From: Sanguinoderma infundibulare | Taxonomy: Eukaryota > Basidiomycota > Agaricomycetes > Polyporales > Polyporaceae | DNA: 64,000 nucleotides | Assembly (NCBI GenBank): GCA_032821775.1 | Contig: JAVLRN010000004.1 | Location: 1,612,001-1,676,000, forward strand | Reading direction: 5' to 3' | Shown: positions 43,207-55,645 of the stretch, one piece after another | Layout of the letters: every line of letters starts with the position of its first letter | How positions within the stretch are numbered: the stretch's first letter is position 1 | Program-made: the position numbers and the translations under genes | The notes under the pieces: generated by a model | The model's input: only the letters and a program-made list of their open reading frames with translations | What the model was told of the DNA's origin: nothing | Database searches by the model: none

Positions 43207-46200
43207 ATGGCCCCCCCTGACTCCCTCGACGACGCTGGTGCTAAGCGTCCTCGCCCCGAGGGCGATACCGACGTCGACGACCCCCTTGAGTCCGACACGG
43301 CCGTGCCTCCACGGTCTTCTCGCGCCACTCGCAAGGTTGCGTGCAAGAAGCGCGCCAAAGCCGCTAAGACCTCAGTCAATGCCACCAAGGCAGTCGATGC
43401 GGTCTCCTCCGGTGCCGAGGATTCCGCCGTTGCAGCCTTGACAACGAAGACCTCCCGGTCTGGGCGTGCTGGCCGCCTGGAGGAGAAATACGGCAACCTC
43501 ACGACGCAGGAGTCGCTCGGTACGTCCCACGGCTTGCATGCACACCCGAGTATTCTACTGACACCTTACCCCGAACCACCCAACCCCCTTTAGATGCACG
43601 TTCCGCCAACTGGACGTCTCACGTCTACAAGCACTTCCGCAAGCCAATACTCATCATGAAGCCCGATGGCGAGGTCAAAATAAAATTCATCTGCAACACG
43701 TAAGTCATCCATGCCAGTTGCTCCTGTATATACTTGCTCGTAGGCTTCACGTTCGGTCCAGTTGGGACCAGGACATCCTCGCGAGTCGCGCATGAGTTGC
43801 CAAACGTGACCCTCTGCTTCGGGAGGCTCGCGTTCAGCATTTCGTCCATCTCCTTGTCGTCCTCATTGTCTCATGACCTACAAGTCCTAATCCTTTGTCC
43901 GACAGGCACCCATCGAAGTCTGTCGAGCGCACCCCCACAGACGAGTCCACCGGCAATCTCCACCGACACGTACAAAAGTGCGACCTCATGGCGACTGACG
44001 AGACCCAGGCAATCACGGAATACGCCCAAGGCGTGACCTACACACCCCCACGGCTCCGCTTCCTCCTCGCCATGTGGATTGCCCGCCGCCACCGTCCGTT
44101 TACCATCGTAGAGGACCCGGAGTTCAAAGAGATAATGAGAATGTTGTATGGACGTGTCGAGATCCCATCGCGTGTTACGGTGTCGCACGACCTCAAGGAC
44201 ATTTTCGTTGATTCTCGTGAGCGTGTCAAGGCGAAGTTACAGGTGTGTACTAGAGGTTTTAATCTGTGCATCATACGTTGCTTATGATATAATGTTAGAG
44301 CATCCCAGGGAAGATTCACATATGTATGGATGGCTGGACATCCCCCAACGTCATTTCCTTCCTTGGCGTGACTGCCCATTGGCACGAGGATGGTGAGATT
44401 CAACATATCATCCTCGACTTCATCAAGTAAGTACATGTCCGAGTCTCTGCTTCGGGAGGCTCGTGTTCGGCATCTCGTCAAGTTCCTCGTTGGATTGGTT
44501 TGTTCCGTGGGCTAATGACACATTATCCAGGTTGACCAAGGCTCACACAGGGGAGTACCTTGCACACAGGCTTATGGAGCTCCTCGATGAGTTTGGTATC
44601 GTTACGAAGGTACCACTTTCACTCACTGACTGAGTTTGGCACTTACACAGTGCCTCTGATTCAGGTTCTTGCTGTAACGTGCGACAATGCCTCGAACAAC
44701 GCGAAGATGTTGCAGGAAATGAAGAAACTCAATGACGACTTCCGGGGGCCAGAAGGGCGCGTTCGGTGCTTTGGGCACATTATCAATCTCGTTGTTAAGG
44801 TACGTCAAACTGCGTAGTGAGGTTGAAGACGGGATGGTTCCGGATCTCGTCTGGGATCTCCTCATGCCACACTAACTCTACCATTTTCTAGGCGATCCTC
44901 TTCCAATTTAGCCCCAAGGGCAAGGCGGGGGTTGTCGGTGATTCCGAGGCTGACCTGTCGGCTTTGGATGACCCCGAGGATGTTGACGAAGCTGAAGAAG
45001 ACATTGACGATGCACGCGAGGCCGCAGATGAGCGGGACATTGCACGAGAAGCTGAGGTGCGCCCTGAGCTGAAACTCACGGACGAGGACATCAAAGCGGG
45101 GCGCGTTGCGCTCAAGAAGGTGCGCATGCTGCCTTTGGACTAACTACCATTTGTGTTGCGTTTTCAGACCTGTAGGTGTATTACAGATCATCAACTTGTC
45201 CAACAAAGTGTGGAACAGCCCAACAGTCCGCGCGGAGCTTGCCCGCCAGGCCAAACACGATGACCAGCAAAGTGAGGTGCTCATCCGAGCGGTTCGCACC
45301 CGATGGAACACAGTCACGATGGTGCTCGAGCGCGCTATCCAGCTCAAAAAGGCCCTGTACGGCGTTTGTGACATGGCGGAGTTTAACAAAAGCCAGGGCA
45401 TCCGATTGCGTCGGTTCATCCTCGAGGAACCCGAATGGCACATCTTACAGGAGCTGTACACTCTGCTTGCGGTGCGTTTCTTCCAGATTTATCTTCAGTC
45501 TATGCGCAGATGTTGGTGTAATGTTCTTCGACGAATTGGACTCGATCGCGAAGGTCCACCATGATCTGACTGATTCTGAACGTTATAGACGTTCCTGGAG
45601 GCGACAGTTGAGATTTCGCGCAGCTCCACACCCCTCGTCCAAGACGTCATTCCATGGATCGACGTGATGATGAAGCACCTCGAGGACACTCGTGACAACG
45701 TCGACAAGCTTCCAATTGTCCGCGCGGCAGCCCATCATGGTGTCAAGATGCTGCAAAAGTACTACCATCACATGGACGAGACTCCAATATACCGTATCGC
45801 CATGTGTACGTCTACTTTCACTTCTCTATTATGTATTGAAAGCCTCAGTATCACGTTGACGTGTTTATCAGTGCTCCATCCATGCTACAAGAAAAAGTAC
45901 TTCGTGAGCGCGCAATGGCCGAGGTCTTGGGTCAACAAGTCCCTCCGCCTCGCGCGTGCTGAGTGGAATGATAACTACCGCAACACCCCAGATCTGGGCG
46001 AAGAAGGCAATGCCAATGCGACTGCATCTGGCCGCGCACAAGGTGAACACGCTCGCGCGCAAGGAGCCAATCGAACTGCAGCTGTAAGTGCTTCATTACA
46101 CGCCAGAAGTGTCCCGGTTCACCTTCTGAACCATTGCCTAACAGACTCAGGCCGCCCGTGATATGCTTGCGTCGATCACGGGTGCGAATGAGCTTGAAGT

Positions 46201-46687
46201 GGCAGATGCGCTTGAAGAATACCTAGAGGCTCCTCCACGAACAACCTTAACCAACCCGCTCCAGTACTGGAACAACGCGCTCAAGAATCAGTCCGCAAAC
46301 GCAGCCCTAGCCCGTATGGCACTGGATATCTTGTCTATTCCAGGTAGGCCACACATTTTCCGAGCACTACACGAGTTATGTTGCTAATCGCGCACACTTG
46401 ACACCGCCGAACATCCTCTGATTGCTACAGCTACGTCCATGGATGCCGAGCGCGCTTTTTCTCGTGGGCGGCTGACAGTCTCTCGTCTCCGGCACTCTCT
46501 GTCTGACCAGACCGTACGTGCAAGTACTGTGCTCGGTTCGTGGGCTCGATATCCTTATCTTGTTCCGGAAGCCCAAGCTGTGGAGTTGTTGAGGAAGAAA
46601 CAAAAGGGGAAGGGGAAGGGTGTCACTGCGACTGCAACAGCGGCTGGTGGGGCTAACTCTAATGATGCTATTACACTTTCAGACTAG
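43207..46687 (+). CDS. hAT-family transposase, 831 aa, 12 exons, intact
   Basis: DDE-type transposase that cuts and pastes this element. Exons 43207-43519, 43594-43699, 43906-44242, 44299-44426, 44531-44609, 44665-44799, 44892-45119, 45187-45471, 45589-45805, 45872-46083, 46145-46343, 46431-46687; all phases close. Residues 1-100 are a basic, Ser/Lys-rich nuclear-type head. A BED-like zinc-finger region follows (VYKHFRKPILIMKPDGEVKI, then STGNLHRHVQKC). The RN-ase H-like core contains HICMDGWTSPNVISFLGVTA, VLAVTCDNASNNAKML and RTRWNTVTMVLERAI. An acidic insert separates the halves. The C-terminus carries the hAT dimerisation block (NPLQYWNNAL, MDAERAFSRGRLTVSRLRHS). No stop or frameshift was needed, so the enzyme is probably active. 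Confidence 0.9.
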
Positions 46688-46956
46688 AATTACATTGCGA
46701 TGTTGCCTGTATACTGAAATGGATCTCGTTGACCCGAAATTTGTCGTGCTGTGTGAGATTTCGCGTCAGTTACCCACTGACCCGCGAAACCCGCAGGTTA
46801 TTTGGCGGATCCGGGTTATTCTGCAGGTAACCCGTAGTTACCCGCACCCGCACCCGCGGGTCCGGATCCCCTGGCGGGTCCGGATCCCTGCGGATCCGGG
46901 TAGCAACTTCAAAAGTTGAATTACCCGCGGGTCCGGGTGTGGGTAACCCGCGGGTC

Positions 46957-46974
46957 GACCCGTGTTCAGCCTTA
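46957..46974 (-). repeat. Right terminal inverted repeat of the hAT element
   Basis: Reverse complement of 40070-40087 over 18 bases. GC-rich subterminal words (gggtaacccgcgggt type) occupy about 46790-46956. Confidence 0.92.
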
Positions 46975-46982
46975 ATCACCTC
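46975..46982 (+). repeat. Target-site duplication, right copy
   Basis: ATCACCTC, identical to 40062-40069. Confidence 0.93.
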
Positions 46983-47017
46983 CATGTTTCGCTTCTACTC
47001 TCTTGCCAGAGTGTGCT

Positions 47018-48977
47018 ATGTGTACCTCCCTAGGTCTGGACATCCTGCACGTGACCTGCCCCATGCGCCTCGCGATCTCACGCATCAGTCTGCAGCTTGC
47101 CGCAGCCTTTGAGATTGACTCGAACCTTGAACGAGCCACATCCGTTCTACGTGTCTCCGGACCCAGGTCTCCACCCATTACTAGCGAATACCGTGCAGCA
47201 TTGAGTCCGATTCCAGCACAAGCGCACCATGCACACAAGTGAGTAGCCATATCCATAACCTCCTGTGCTGTCCAGTTCATCTCAAATTCACCTGTTAGAG
47301 CTACCCCCGCCGTGGGACGTCACCAAACGACTCCCCGTTGAGATCCTCGCTTTGATCTTCCAGGCTTGGAAGGATGCCTGCGATCGGGGAAGGCACGGGT
47401 TGTCTGCCGACTGGGTTCGCGCAACCTGGGTTTGCAAGAGGTGGCGCGACATCGCTCTCGATACCCCTGCACTCTGGTCTTCCGTCCTCATATCCCAACT
47501 CTTCGATACCGACAGTCTCCCTTTGGAGACACAGCTGAACCGTGCCCGGGACATGGCACTCGATCTTTCGGTGTCTTGCAGGGGCATGTCCATTGCGGCG
47601 ATCACGGATGCATTCCGCCTCCTGTTCAGCAAGACGAAGTCCATCAAGACCCTCGAGGTCGTCTACCAGAATACTCAAACGACGTTCATCAAGTCATTCG
47701 TTGACGCCATGGCTATGGACGTCACCTCTCTCTCGCTTTTCCTTCATTTGCCATCGAATTGGTACACTCAACTCGAATGGGAGCTCACGGCCGACATCCT
47801 TCCCCGCCTCCGTTATCTGACTTTGGACTCCACAATTCCCATCCCGGGAAGCCCCCTGGTCAATCTCACTCGCCTCGAGGTATCTAACACGTACCACTGC
47901 GACCTGTACATCGACGAAGAATACTTGCCGTATCTTCACACGTTCCTCGCTGCCTGTCCAAATCTCGAGTCCCTGCAAACCGTCGACTCTTTTCCATACG
48001 CCGACTTCGATTGCACCAGCGGTCGCTTTCGCGTAAAGCGGCTGCCTCTCGTAACCTTACCAAAACTGCGTCATCTGTCCGTCAAGGAGGTTACGGACCG
48101 CATAGCCCACGCACTCGGCGCGCTGCGCCTCCCCTCCCTATCTTCTCTTAACATCATCGGAGATGGCGGCTTCTATGAATGTACAGAACTCATTCCCCAA
48201 AACGTTAGTCAGGCGCTTCCTCCCATTCGCCTCTCCCGCTCACTCTCGTTGGCGGTCGGAGCCTCAAACGATCTGGCCTTGAAAGGTTCTTCCGGTGACT
48301 CGCCCGAGCAAGGGCCCCATCCCTGGTCGATCGCGATTGATCTCGGCGACTCAGAAGTTCAGATCCTCAGGTCAAACTGCAAGGAGTTGCTTGCCGACAT
48401 CCCGAAAATCCTCGTACCGTCCACCCTCGTCCACCTCGCGCTGCACATTGCGCACAGGCTGCCGGTCGAGCGCGACTGGGCCGAGTTCTTCGCCACCATG
48501 CCGCAATTGCGCAAGCTCGGGATCGGAGGCGGGGAGCTGCTCAAGAACGTCCTTCCCGCCTTCGAGAGGGACCCAGGGCTATGTCCGGAGCTCGAGCACC
48601 TAGAGTTGTGCGTGACTCCTGGGCCGGACGTGGCCGAGGACGATTTGGTGGATTTCATCCCGGTAATGGTGGCAGCCTGGGCCGATCAGTCTGCCGAGGT
48701 CGGAAGGCAGCTGAGGTTGTTGAGCGTCCGGACGCCGACGGACGCCTCCGACGGCTCGAAGTCGGGGGCGGAGTCCAGCGCGGGCCCAAACAGCGACTCG
48801 GAGCTGACGGGCTTCGCGATGAAGCTGTGGGATAATCTTAGGGTGTTGAGGGAATCTGTCAAACATGTCACCCTGGAGGTTAAAGATTGTGCAGCGTGCG
48901 GAGCCGAGTACGAGCTATGCGAGGATGAGGAGGAGATATCCGATGACGGTGAGGAAGACGTGGTTACATACTACTAG
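47018..48977 (+). CDS. F-box protein, 640 aa, 2 exons
   Basis: Basidiomycete F-box/LRR-type protein, a likely SCF substrate adaptor. Exons 47018-47238 and 47276-48977. The N-terminal segment (about residues 1-75) resembles the short helical lead found before the F-box in this family. The F-box reads LPVEILALIFQAWKDACDRG and later WVRATWVCKRWRDIALDTPA. The remaining 500 residues are leucine-rich repeats of the irregular fungal kind, ending in a very acidic tail (EDEEEISDDGEEDV). The intron is only 37 nt; frame closure supports it, but it is shorter than the others here. The ATG is 36 bases from the transposon's target duplication, so the promoter has been displaced by the element, or the true start was lost. 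ATG 47063 is an alternative. Confidence 0.72.
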
Positions 48978-49595
48978 ATGCTTCCCGGCGAGCGGGTCAC
49001 AGTCACTACGGAGTCTCAGCCTATCTCCCAGACAGACGAAGTCCGTGCTCTCGCCGAAGTTGGATGCCCTGAGTAGGGGCCGGGGCCCTGCGCCCTCCGG
49101 TTGTTCACGTCCGCAGGTCCTGCCACTAGTATCCCTCCGCCTTTCCTACCCTCTCCCGCCGCCGTGGCGTCTGCCTCACGGGGTTGCGTCTCTTTCTCGA
49201 CGTCATGGCTGGTTCCCCGAGATAATTCAAACCCGTCTGGATCCTGAAGCTCTACATCGTCATGCTCTCTAACAAGACCTTGAGGGCCTCGTAAGCGCCT
49301 GGGGCATTTGTTGTCCCTGACTACGGGTTCGTAGAGGCGCTGTACCTAGTAATTGAACCCATCCTTGCTCCCTTCGTCACAGGCTGTACCATAATTACCG
49401 CATCACATTTCTCCTCGAACCACAACACTCCTAGCCTATTCTAACATATGCAATCTCCAAAGCCACTTTTCGGATCTTCGACAGCTATCATATATGCCTC
49501 CCGCCTGTATTGAGCATAGAAATAGAAGCTGACGAAAATTTAGTAGCCGAATTCGAGGTCAATTCGGAGAGCCTTGGCAAGGGAGAGGCGCCTCA
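48978..49595. other. Intergenic, nothing recognised
   Basis: 3' flank of the F-box gene. No motif-bearing frame on either strand. Confidence 0.5.
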
Positions 49596-49599
49596 CTCG

Positions 49600-50230
49600 G
49601 GGCGAACTTTAATTGAATTGATGTACGCGTGGAAAGGTGGGCAGCTCCCTCACGACATTTGTACTCATGCCAATATTTATCCCTCTGCTTCTTCCCGATA
49701 TGCATCGTGTGTCCGATCAATCTGGATCATAGAATCAGACCTTGGGGGGTCGTGGAAAGGTGGTCAGCTCCATTGCACCAACTACATTCATGCTGATACT
49801 TATCCCTCCGCCTCTACTCCTGTTTTCAACTATAAAGCATGTTAGGCAAAAAAGGCCAAGCCATTTCGACGCAGCAAGTGGCACAAGCGCGGATGGACCC
49901 TTCAGGAACTCGTCGCGCCCAATTTCATCGCGTTTTACTGTCAAGACTGGAAGCTCTTGGGTTCTCAGACGGACTTGGCGCCCCTGCTTGAGAATATCAC
50001 CAATATCCCGCAATCTGTGCTAACTCTCCAGAAGCCGCTCACGGATGTCAGCGTTGCCATGCGTATGTCCTGGGCCGCCGATAGGCAGACGACGCGCGTG
50101 GAGGACGAAGCCTATTGTTTGCTGGGGATCTTTGACATCAATGTGCCGACGCTATACGGGGAGGGTCGAAGACCAACGGAACACGACCAGACGTTGCCAA
50201 GATTTTGCCAGGTGTCGATGCTGTCGTTAA
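49600..50230 (+). pseudogene. C-terminal relic of a HET-domain gene, with an internal direct repeat
   Basis: The stretch at 49855-50170 reads SKWHKRGWTLQELVAPNFIA, then LTDVSVAMRMSWAADRQTT, RVEDEAYCLLGIFDIN and YGEGRR. These are the last conserved blocks of the HET domain (RGWTLQEL...RMSWAA...RxED.AY.L.GIF.V..P.LYGEG) in order. Upstream, LIELMYAWKGG at about 49610 resembles the earlier INSMYAWY block. Two roughly 65-bp direct repeats start at 49628 and 49751 (cgtggaaaggtgg...). After YGEG the frame is lost. It matches the part missing from the stub at 39914. Confidence 0.7.
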
Positions 50231-51054
50231 GTACTCGTGCCAGACAACGCAGACCAAAAACACACATTGGCCAGCCACGATGGGGAACAAGCCTTGGTAT
50301 ATTTTGTGGATTATGAGCTAGCGCGTATGCAGGAGAGAGGCGAGGCCGGAAATCGATGCTGTCTGTATCTGTAGTAGTAGTAGTCGTACGTGGCATGAGA
50401 AATTCGTGCGGATCCAGGGGGCGGGGACGGTGATGAGGTCGGAAAATCTGGCAAGGGCGGAAGGCGAGGCAAGGAGCAGGATATATCCACACAACGGCAG
50501 GAAACTCCCGACGACTCCAGCTCGAACTATGGACTATACACAGTAACGAGAACGAGGACGAAGAATATCGAACACGGGAAAAAAAGGATTTTTGCGCAGG
50601 CGAGGCGTCCGATTTGTTGAGGAAGGCGGCTGGGGGGCCAGTAGGAGAGATACTGAAACGGCAGGACCGAAACTTATATACCTACAGGATCGGAAAGGTA
50701 GAAGATACAGGGAAGCGGAAAGGCAACGGGCAGACGGATGATGGGCAATTGAGAGGGAAAGGACAGAGAGAGGAGATAGAAGGGGCAGGCGGGAGTGGGG
50801 AGACATTAGGGCTGGGCAATAAGCGTAGGACGACGCGAGGCAGGTCAGTCTTGCAGAAAGCTCAAGTATGGACACATATTTGTACGAATGGCGGTGCAAA
50901 CATGATGAGTCGTGCCATGCTAATGTCGGATGATGCTGGAGACAGGAGGCAGGCGGCGGATGCTATAGTTATATACAACCCAATGGCCGAATCATCCACG
51001 GCGAACGGCCATGCGCTCACCGCTGGAGATCAGCGCGCCTGCAATGGAGTTGGT
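50231..51054. other. Intergenic, nothing recognised
   Basis: 3' flank of the minus-strand kinase gene and the end of the HET relic. A short tag-repeat run lies at about 50375. No gene seen. Confidence 0.5.
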
Positions 51055-54000
51055 TTAGGTTAGCAACAACACGCTCGTTGAGAATGACGGGCTGGCAAAG
51101 GACACGTACTGTCTAAGGGTATCGTACAAGAACTTGTAGCTCCGGAGGTTGCCCTTCAACCTGCGGATATCCAAACTGTACGTGTCGTCCAGACGATCGA
51201 GACGGGTGAGCTCTACAGAGAAGCGGACTTCGTCGCCAGCGTCCTGCTGCTGGTCGCCATAGATAGCGTCCATAGGGGTCGGGGAGGAAGCGTCGCTGGA
51301 GGAACCCGGTACGGCCGCAGCCAGGACCGCGTCCGAGCCCGCCTCCGACTCGAGCGAAGGCGAGACCTGGTGGTGCGTGCCCGTCGATACCTGCGACGAC
51401 TGGCGGCGCATGAGCAGCCCACGAAGCATGCCCCCAGTCGACGCGCCGAAAGACTGCGACTGCGAGGGGAGCGGGAGCCCACGCTTGTCAACCTACAACA
51501 ACGACAACGATCAGCTTTCCCGCAAACGCCAGAAACAAACAAACAGAGCACATACCCCATTCGACGCGGCCGATCCAACGATCGTGAACGCTGCAAGGCT
51601 TCCCGAACCATCGCGAAGCCCCAGACCGGCGCGCTTCTTCTTCGGCCGGATGCACCTGTACTTGTACTCGTGCTCGATGGCGATCTCGATGCCCATACCC
51701 TCGAGGACGACCTTGACGTGCTTCATGACCTCCGGAGGCGAGCCCGTCGTGATCGTCGTCTGGTCGACCGCACCATGGTGCACACGCAGGTTGACGCGGC
51801 CGCCGCTGATTCCCCTCAGCCAACGGTCCGTCAAGCCTCCTTGAGGCGGGAAAGACTGGTCCGACGGCGTCGCCGCGATCACCATGGGCGAGTGTACCTT
51901 CTCCGACGCATGAGTCGGGAGCAGGTGGGTGTTGATGGACGGAGTTGGGGGAGCCTGGCGTTGGGGCGGAGCGTTGATAGTCGGAATCGGTGCATCGGTG
52001 ACCGACTTCTCCATCTCGGCGTCGGAGATGTCCGCGGGACCGCGGCCCTTGCTCTTCGAGCGGAACCATTGCATAACCTTGCTCGCCTTGGCCGTGGACG
52101 CAGGGATGGGGACGCGCGTGTTCTTCCATGTGCTGGAGCTGTAGCCGGCCTCGTCCGGGCGCATAGGCTGCGGTGTAGAAGGGGGCACAACGTCGACCTT
52201 CGGCGGAACGGCAGGAGCCTCGGAGAACGAGTCTTCCGCCTTCTCCTTCAGCGGGGTCTCCAATGTTTTCCTCGACCGTGGTTTCATGGAGCTGCGGATC
52301 GGCGCGACCATGACCGTGAGCGTGTTCCGCCTCGACGACTTCTTGCCACTGACAGAACCGGCTGGGCTGAGGAGCGAGGCGTCCGCGCTGGTGTCGGTTG
52401 ACACCACCGAAGATGTACCGACCTGGACGCTTGACGGACGCCGCACGATGTCCTTGAGCGAGGTAGGAACGGATTCCTTGACCGACTTCTGGCTGTGCGA
52501 AGGAGTGCGTGACACGTTGCCGTTCGTCTGTTCTGCACCGGATCCGTTTCCGAACATCTTCGAGATGCCAATCTTGTCGATAGACAAGCCCTTCCTGTGC
52601 CTGCTCTTCGACGATCCTGAACCTGTAGAACCAGTGCTGCCGTTCTGAGAATGAATAGGAGGATGCGGGAGCTTTTCCTCGGCGGACGCGCCGGGGGTGG
52701 TGGGCGGACCCGTAACCTCGATGGACACGACAGGAGCGGGCGTTGCCGTGACGGGTAAGAACATTGCGTCCGCCGGTGTTCGCGAAGTAGACATAGGCGT
52801 GCCAGGAAGAGGTTTCTGCGAAGACCTGACATCGCTGTCGGCAGACGGCTTCTTCGTCGCACGCTCGGGCGAGGTCTTGAAGCCATTGGTGCGATAGCGC
52901 TCCTTGGGAGGTTCCTGTTTGGACTCGGGCTCGCCGTACTCGACCTGGATGGTATGCCGGTTCGGACCTTTCGACCGCTTTGACTCGGGGGACGTCGTCT
53001 TGACAGGCGCATACGACGCAGGTTGAGGGACGGTCGACTGGAAGCCCAACTCGCCATCGACCTGCATACGATCGTCTTCATGAATGCCATTGGTGACGTC
53101 GGGAGGAACCTGCACCGACGGCAGCGCAATGGAAGGAACTTCTTGGGATGGAGAAGGCGCGAAAGGATCGTCTTCCAACCCAAGGGGCGAAGAAGTTGGC
53201 ATGACGATCGCAGAGTTGACCCCACGGCGCGAGGAGCTCGACGGCGCCGAAGTCTCGTACAAGAACTCCGGTTGCTGTTGGTGAGCATACCGTTGGTCGC
53301 GGTCGCGGTGGTTTCGGGAGCCTGACGGGGATGTTGTAGTCGGCGTGTAGCCTGAGGGTTCGACACGCGCACTTTGACTGCGCGCCATCTTCTGAGCCGA
53401 TGAAGGCTCCGCATTCGCAGCAGCCTTCATCTGCCTCTGGTACGCAAGCCTCTTCTGGTGGTGCTGCTCGATAGCGGTACGCTCCAATTCGTTAACACTC
53501 TTCTGGAAGAGATGAGCATATGGCGCGAGCCACTTGTGGGCCATGATCGCGCCTAGGTCGGCACGGCGAGCAGGATCGGGAACGAGCATGATGGAGAGGA
53601 GGTCCCGGGCATCTTCGGAGATGTAGTCGGGGAAGGAGAGGGGAGTGTTGACGATGTACTTGTAGAGCAGGTTGATGTTGTCGCCGTCAGGATTGGCGGG
53701 GTCGTCGTCGAAGGGGAGGTAGCCAGCGAGCATAGCATACAGGATGACACCACATGACCAGATATCGACCGCGGAACCCACGTAGAGGCCGTCGGAGATG
53801 ACGAGCTCCGGTGCCGCATAACAGGGCGAGCCACAGCTGGTCTGCATCAAATCGTCCGCGCGGTGCTCGAAGCGGTTGGCGAAGCCAAAGTCGGTGATGA
53901 TCACGTTGCGGTGGCGGTCGAGCAACAGGTTCTCGAGCTTGAGATCCCGATGGACGATTTTCTTTTGATGAATGTACCACACGCCGGAGATAAGCTGCGA

Positions 54001-54640
54001 GAAGAGCTTGCAGGCATCCTTCTCCCGCAGGTAGCGGTGGGCGAGGATGTGGTCGAACAGCTCGCCGCCGGACGCGTATTCGAGGATTATACCAATGTAC
54101 TTGTCCGTCTCGATCACGTCGTAGAGCCGGACGATATTAGGATGTTTGAGAGTCTGCCCGAGCGGAGGTAGGTCATGCGTGGCCCGGGGACGCAACTGGA
54201 GAGTGAACACGCACCCGTAAAACTTCGATCTCACGCTCGACCTTGGACATCCGCACGCTGGAGTCTATGTTGCCTCGTCGGATGAGCTTCACGGCGACCT
54301 CCTCGCCCCACTGCATGTGCAGGCCGAGCTTGACTTTGCCGAACTCGCCCTCGCCGAGCGTTTGGAGGAGGAGGTACGGACCGAACTTGGGGATTGTCCG
54401 GCGGGGATGGGCAGCGGCATACTCGAGGGCGGCAGGATGGGAGTAGATGTCGCGGTAGGCAGGCTGCTCTTCCTGTTGGGGCTGGGACGTCACGACACTG
54501 TGCGAGGCACGTTTCCGACTCGCTGACTGGGAGTTGGCTGTTGATGATGCGGGCTGGACCGAGACTGGGCGCGCGCCGTGCTGGCGCGAGGGGCCAGGCT
54601 GTGAGCCATCTGGGACTTGGAGGCTGGAGAAGGGGTCCAT
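51055..54640 (-). CDS. CAMK-type Ser/Thr protein kinase with KA1-like C-terminus, 1153 aa, 3 exons
   Basis: Exons (descending): 54640-54215, 54153-51556, 51492-51055. The kinase domain spans about residues 87-350, with GEGEFGKVKLG, the catalytic HRDLKLEN (Asp near 212), DFGFANRF (Asp near 230), SCGSPCYAAPEL and VDIWSCGVILYAMLAGYLPF. This is a Snf1/KIN1/PAR-1-like (CAMKL) pattern. A roughly 600-residue serine- and proline-rich linker with many basic-Ser-Pro sites follows. The last 200 residues contain IEIAIEHEYKYRCIRPKKKR and, after a low-complexity insert crossing the last intron, DEVRFSVELTRLDRLDDTYS and RSYKFLYDTL. These read as the two halves of a KA1 membrane-binding domain split by an insertion. 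Members act in polarity and septation; the precise orthologue (KIN1 or KIN4 type) is not certain. Confidence 0.88.
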
Positions 54641-55645
54641 GGCGGGGAGAAGTTGGCAATGGGAGGAAGATGAACCAAGCTGAAGGTGCGATGTGAGAAA
54701 AGATGAGGAGGGAAGCCGTGTGGCCGGAACGTACGGGCTAAGCGGCCTGATGTTTTCCTCTGTGTCCAACGCCGCTGCCAGGAATGCACACGAGGTCGGC
54801 AGCCAAGGAGCAAGGGGGATGGAGGTCGGCAGGGACGTCGAGGACGTGAGATGGACGTGGTTGGGGACAAAGTGGGAACGTGCTCTGACTAAGCAACAAG
54901 AGCGCGGTTCTGATGTCGAGAAGGGAGCAAACCCGGCTGGGGTTGCCGAGGTGGACGAAAGGTTTCAGCTCGCAATGCGGGTGCTCGACGTCGAGGCACA
55001 GGGTGAGCTCGACGCCGGAAACAGCGAGCTCGCGTTCCCCACCACGTGGCTGGACTGGTAACTAACCCCAATTAGGCTCATTTCTACGCCTTCCACACTC
55101 GAATCCCTCCAGTCCATATGGTCACCATCTTCCCGAATTCATGTGCATAAATGCGGACAGTCGACGGCGTTGATCCGACACAGGCAACTGTGCAGATGGA
55201 CGTCTCTCCATCTCCCAATGGCATGTGCTTGCATTTGCGGGGGTCCACAACATTTGACAAATGACATACGGCGTGTCTGCCCGTGCATTCACGTTCATCG
55301 CAGCCCCTTGACCCCATTATATTCAGCAAGGATCCAGCGTCGCGTCCTTGCTGGTCGAGCGTATAATATACACTGTCTTCGAGAGGTCCACGGGAATCGA
55401 AAACCAAAAATTCATAAAACCATGGACATCCTCGACGCGTCGCATGGAGCAACTAGCGCATCTTGTGCTCCCCCATCGGAGATAACGATCCAACACCCCA
55501 CCGCACCCGCCGCAAGGTTGTTTTAGCGACGATCGGGTGTCTGCCACTGTCTGCCCCTCGCCCTTTTCAGCCGCTTCCCCGCGCGTGCGTCCAAAACCGT
55601 AAAGCTTAAGGCACGACAGCACGTCACGGCGTTGGAGTGCTCAAT
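54641..55645. other. Intergenic between kinase and SDR genes
   Basis: Promoter side of the minus-strand kinase, then the 3' flank of the SDR gene. A minus-strand open frame at 55084-55452 has several cysteines but no recognised motif, start context or splice structure; I do not call it. Confidence 0.45.

Larger units (their letters stand above)
40070..46974 (+). mobile_element. Complete hAT DNA transposon, 6,905 bp
   Basis: The element is bounded by 18-bp perfect terminal inverted repeats (TAAGGCTGAACACGGGTC at 40070-40087 and its reverse complement at 46957-46974) and by an identical 8-bp target duplication on each side. Both ends contain long runs of short GC-rich words of the type acccgcgggt. 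Inside are, from left to right: a four-exon minus-strand gene (40317-41299), a non-coding stretch, an MFS transporter fragment between direct repeats (42.18-42.63 kb), three copies of a CDC48-derived exon end (42.74-43.2 kb), and a 12-exon hAT transposase (43207-46687). Perfect duplication and intact transposase imply a recent insertion. Confidence 0.93.
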
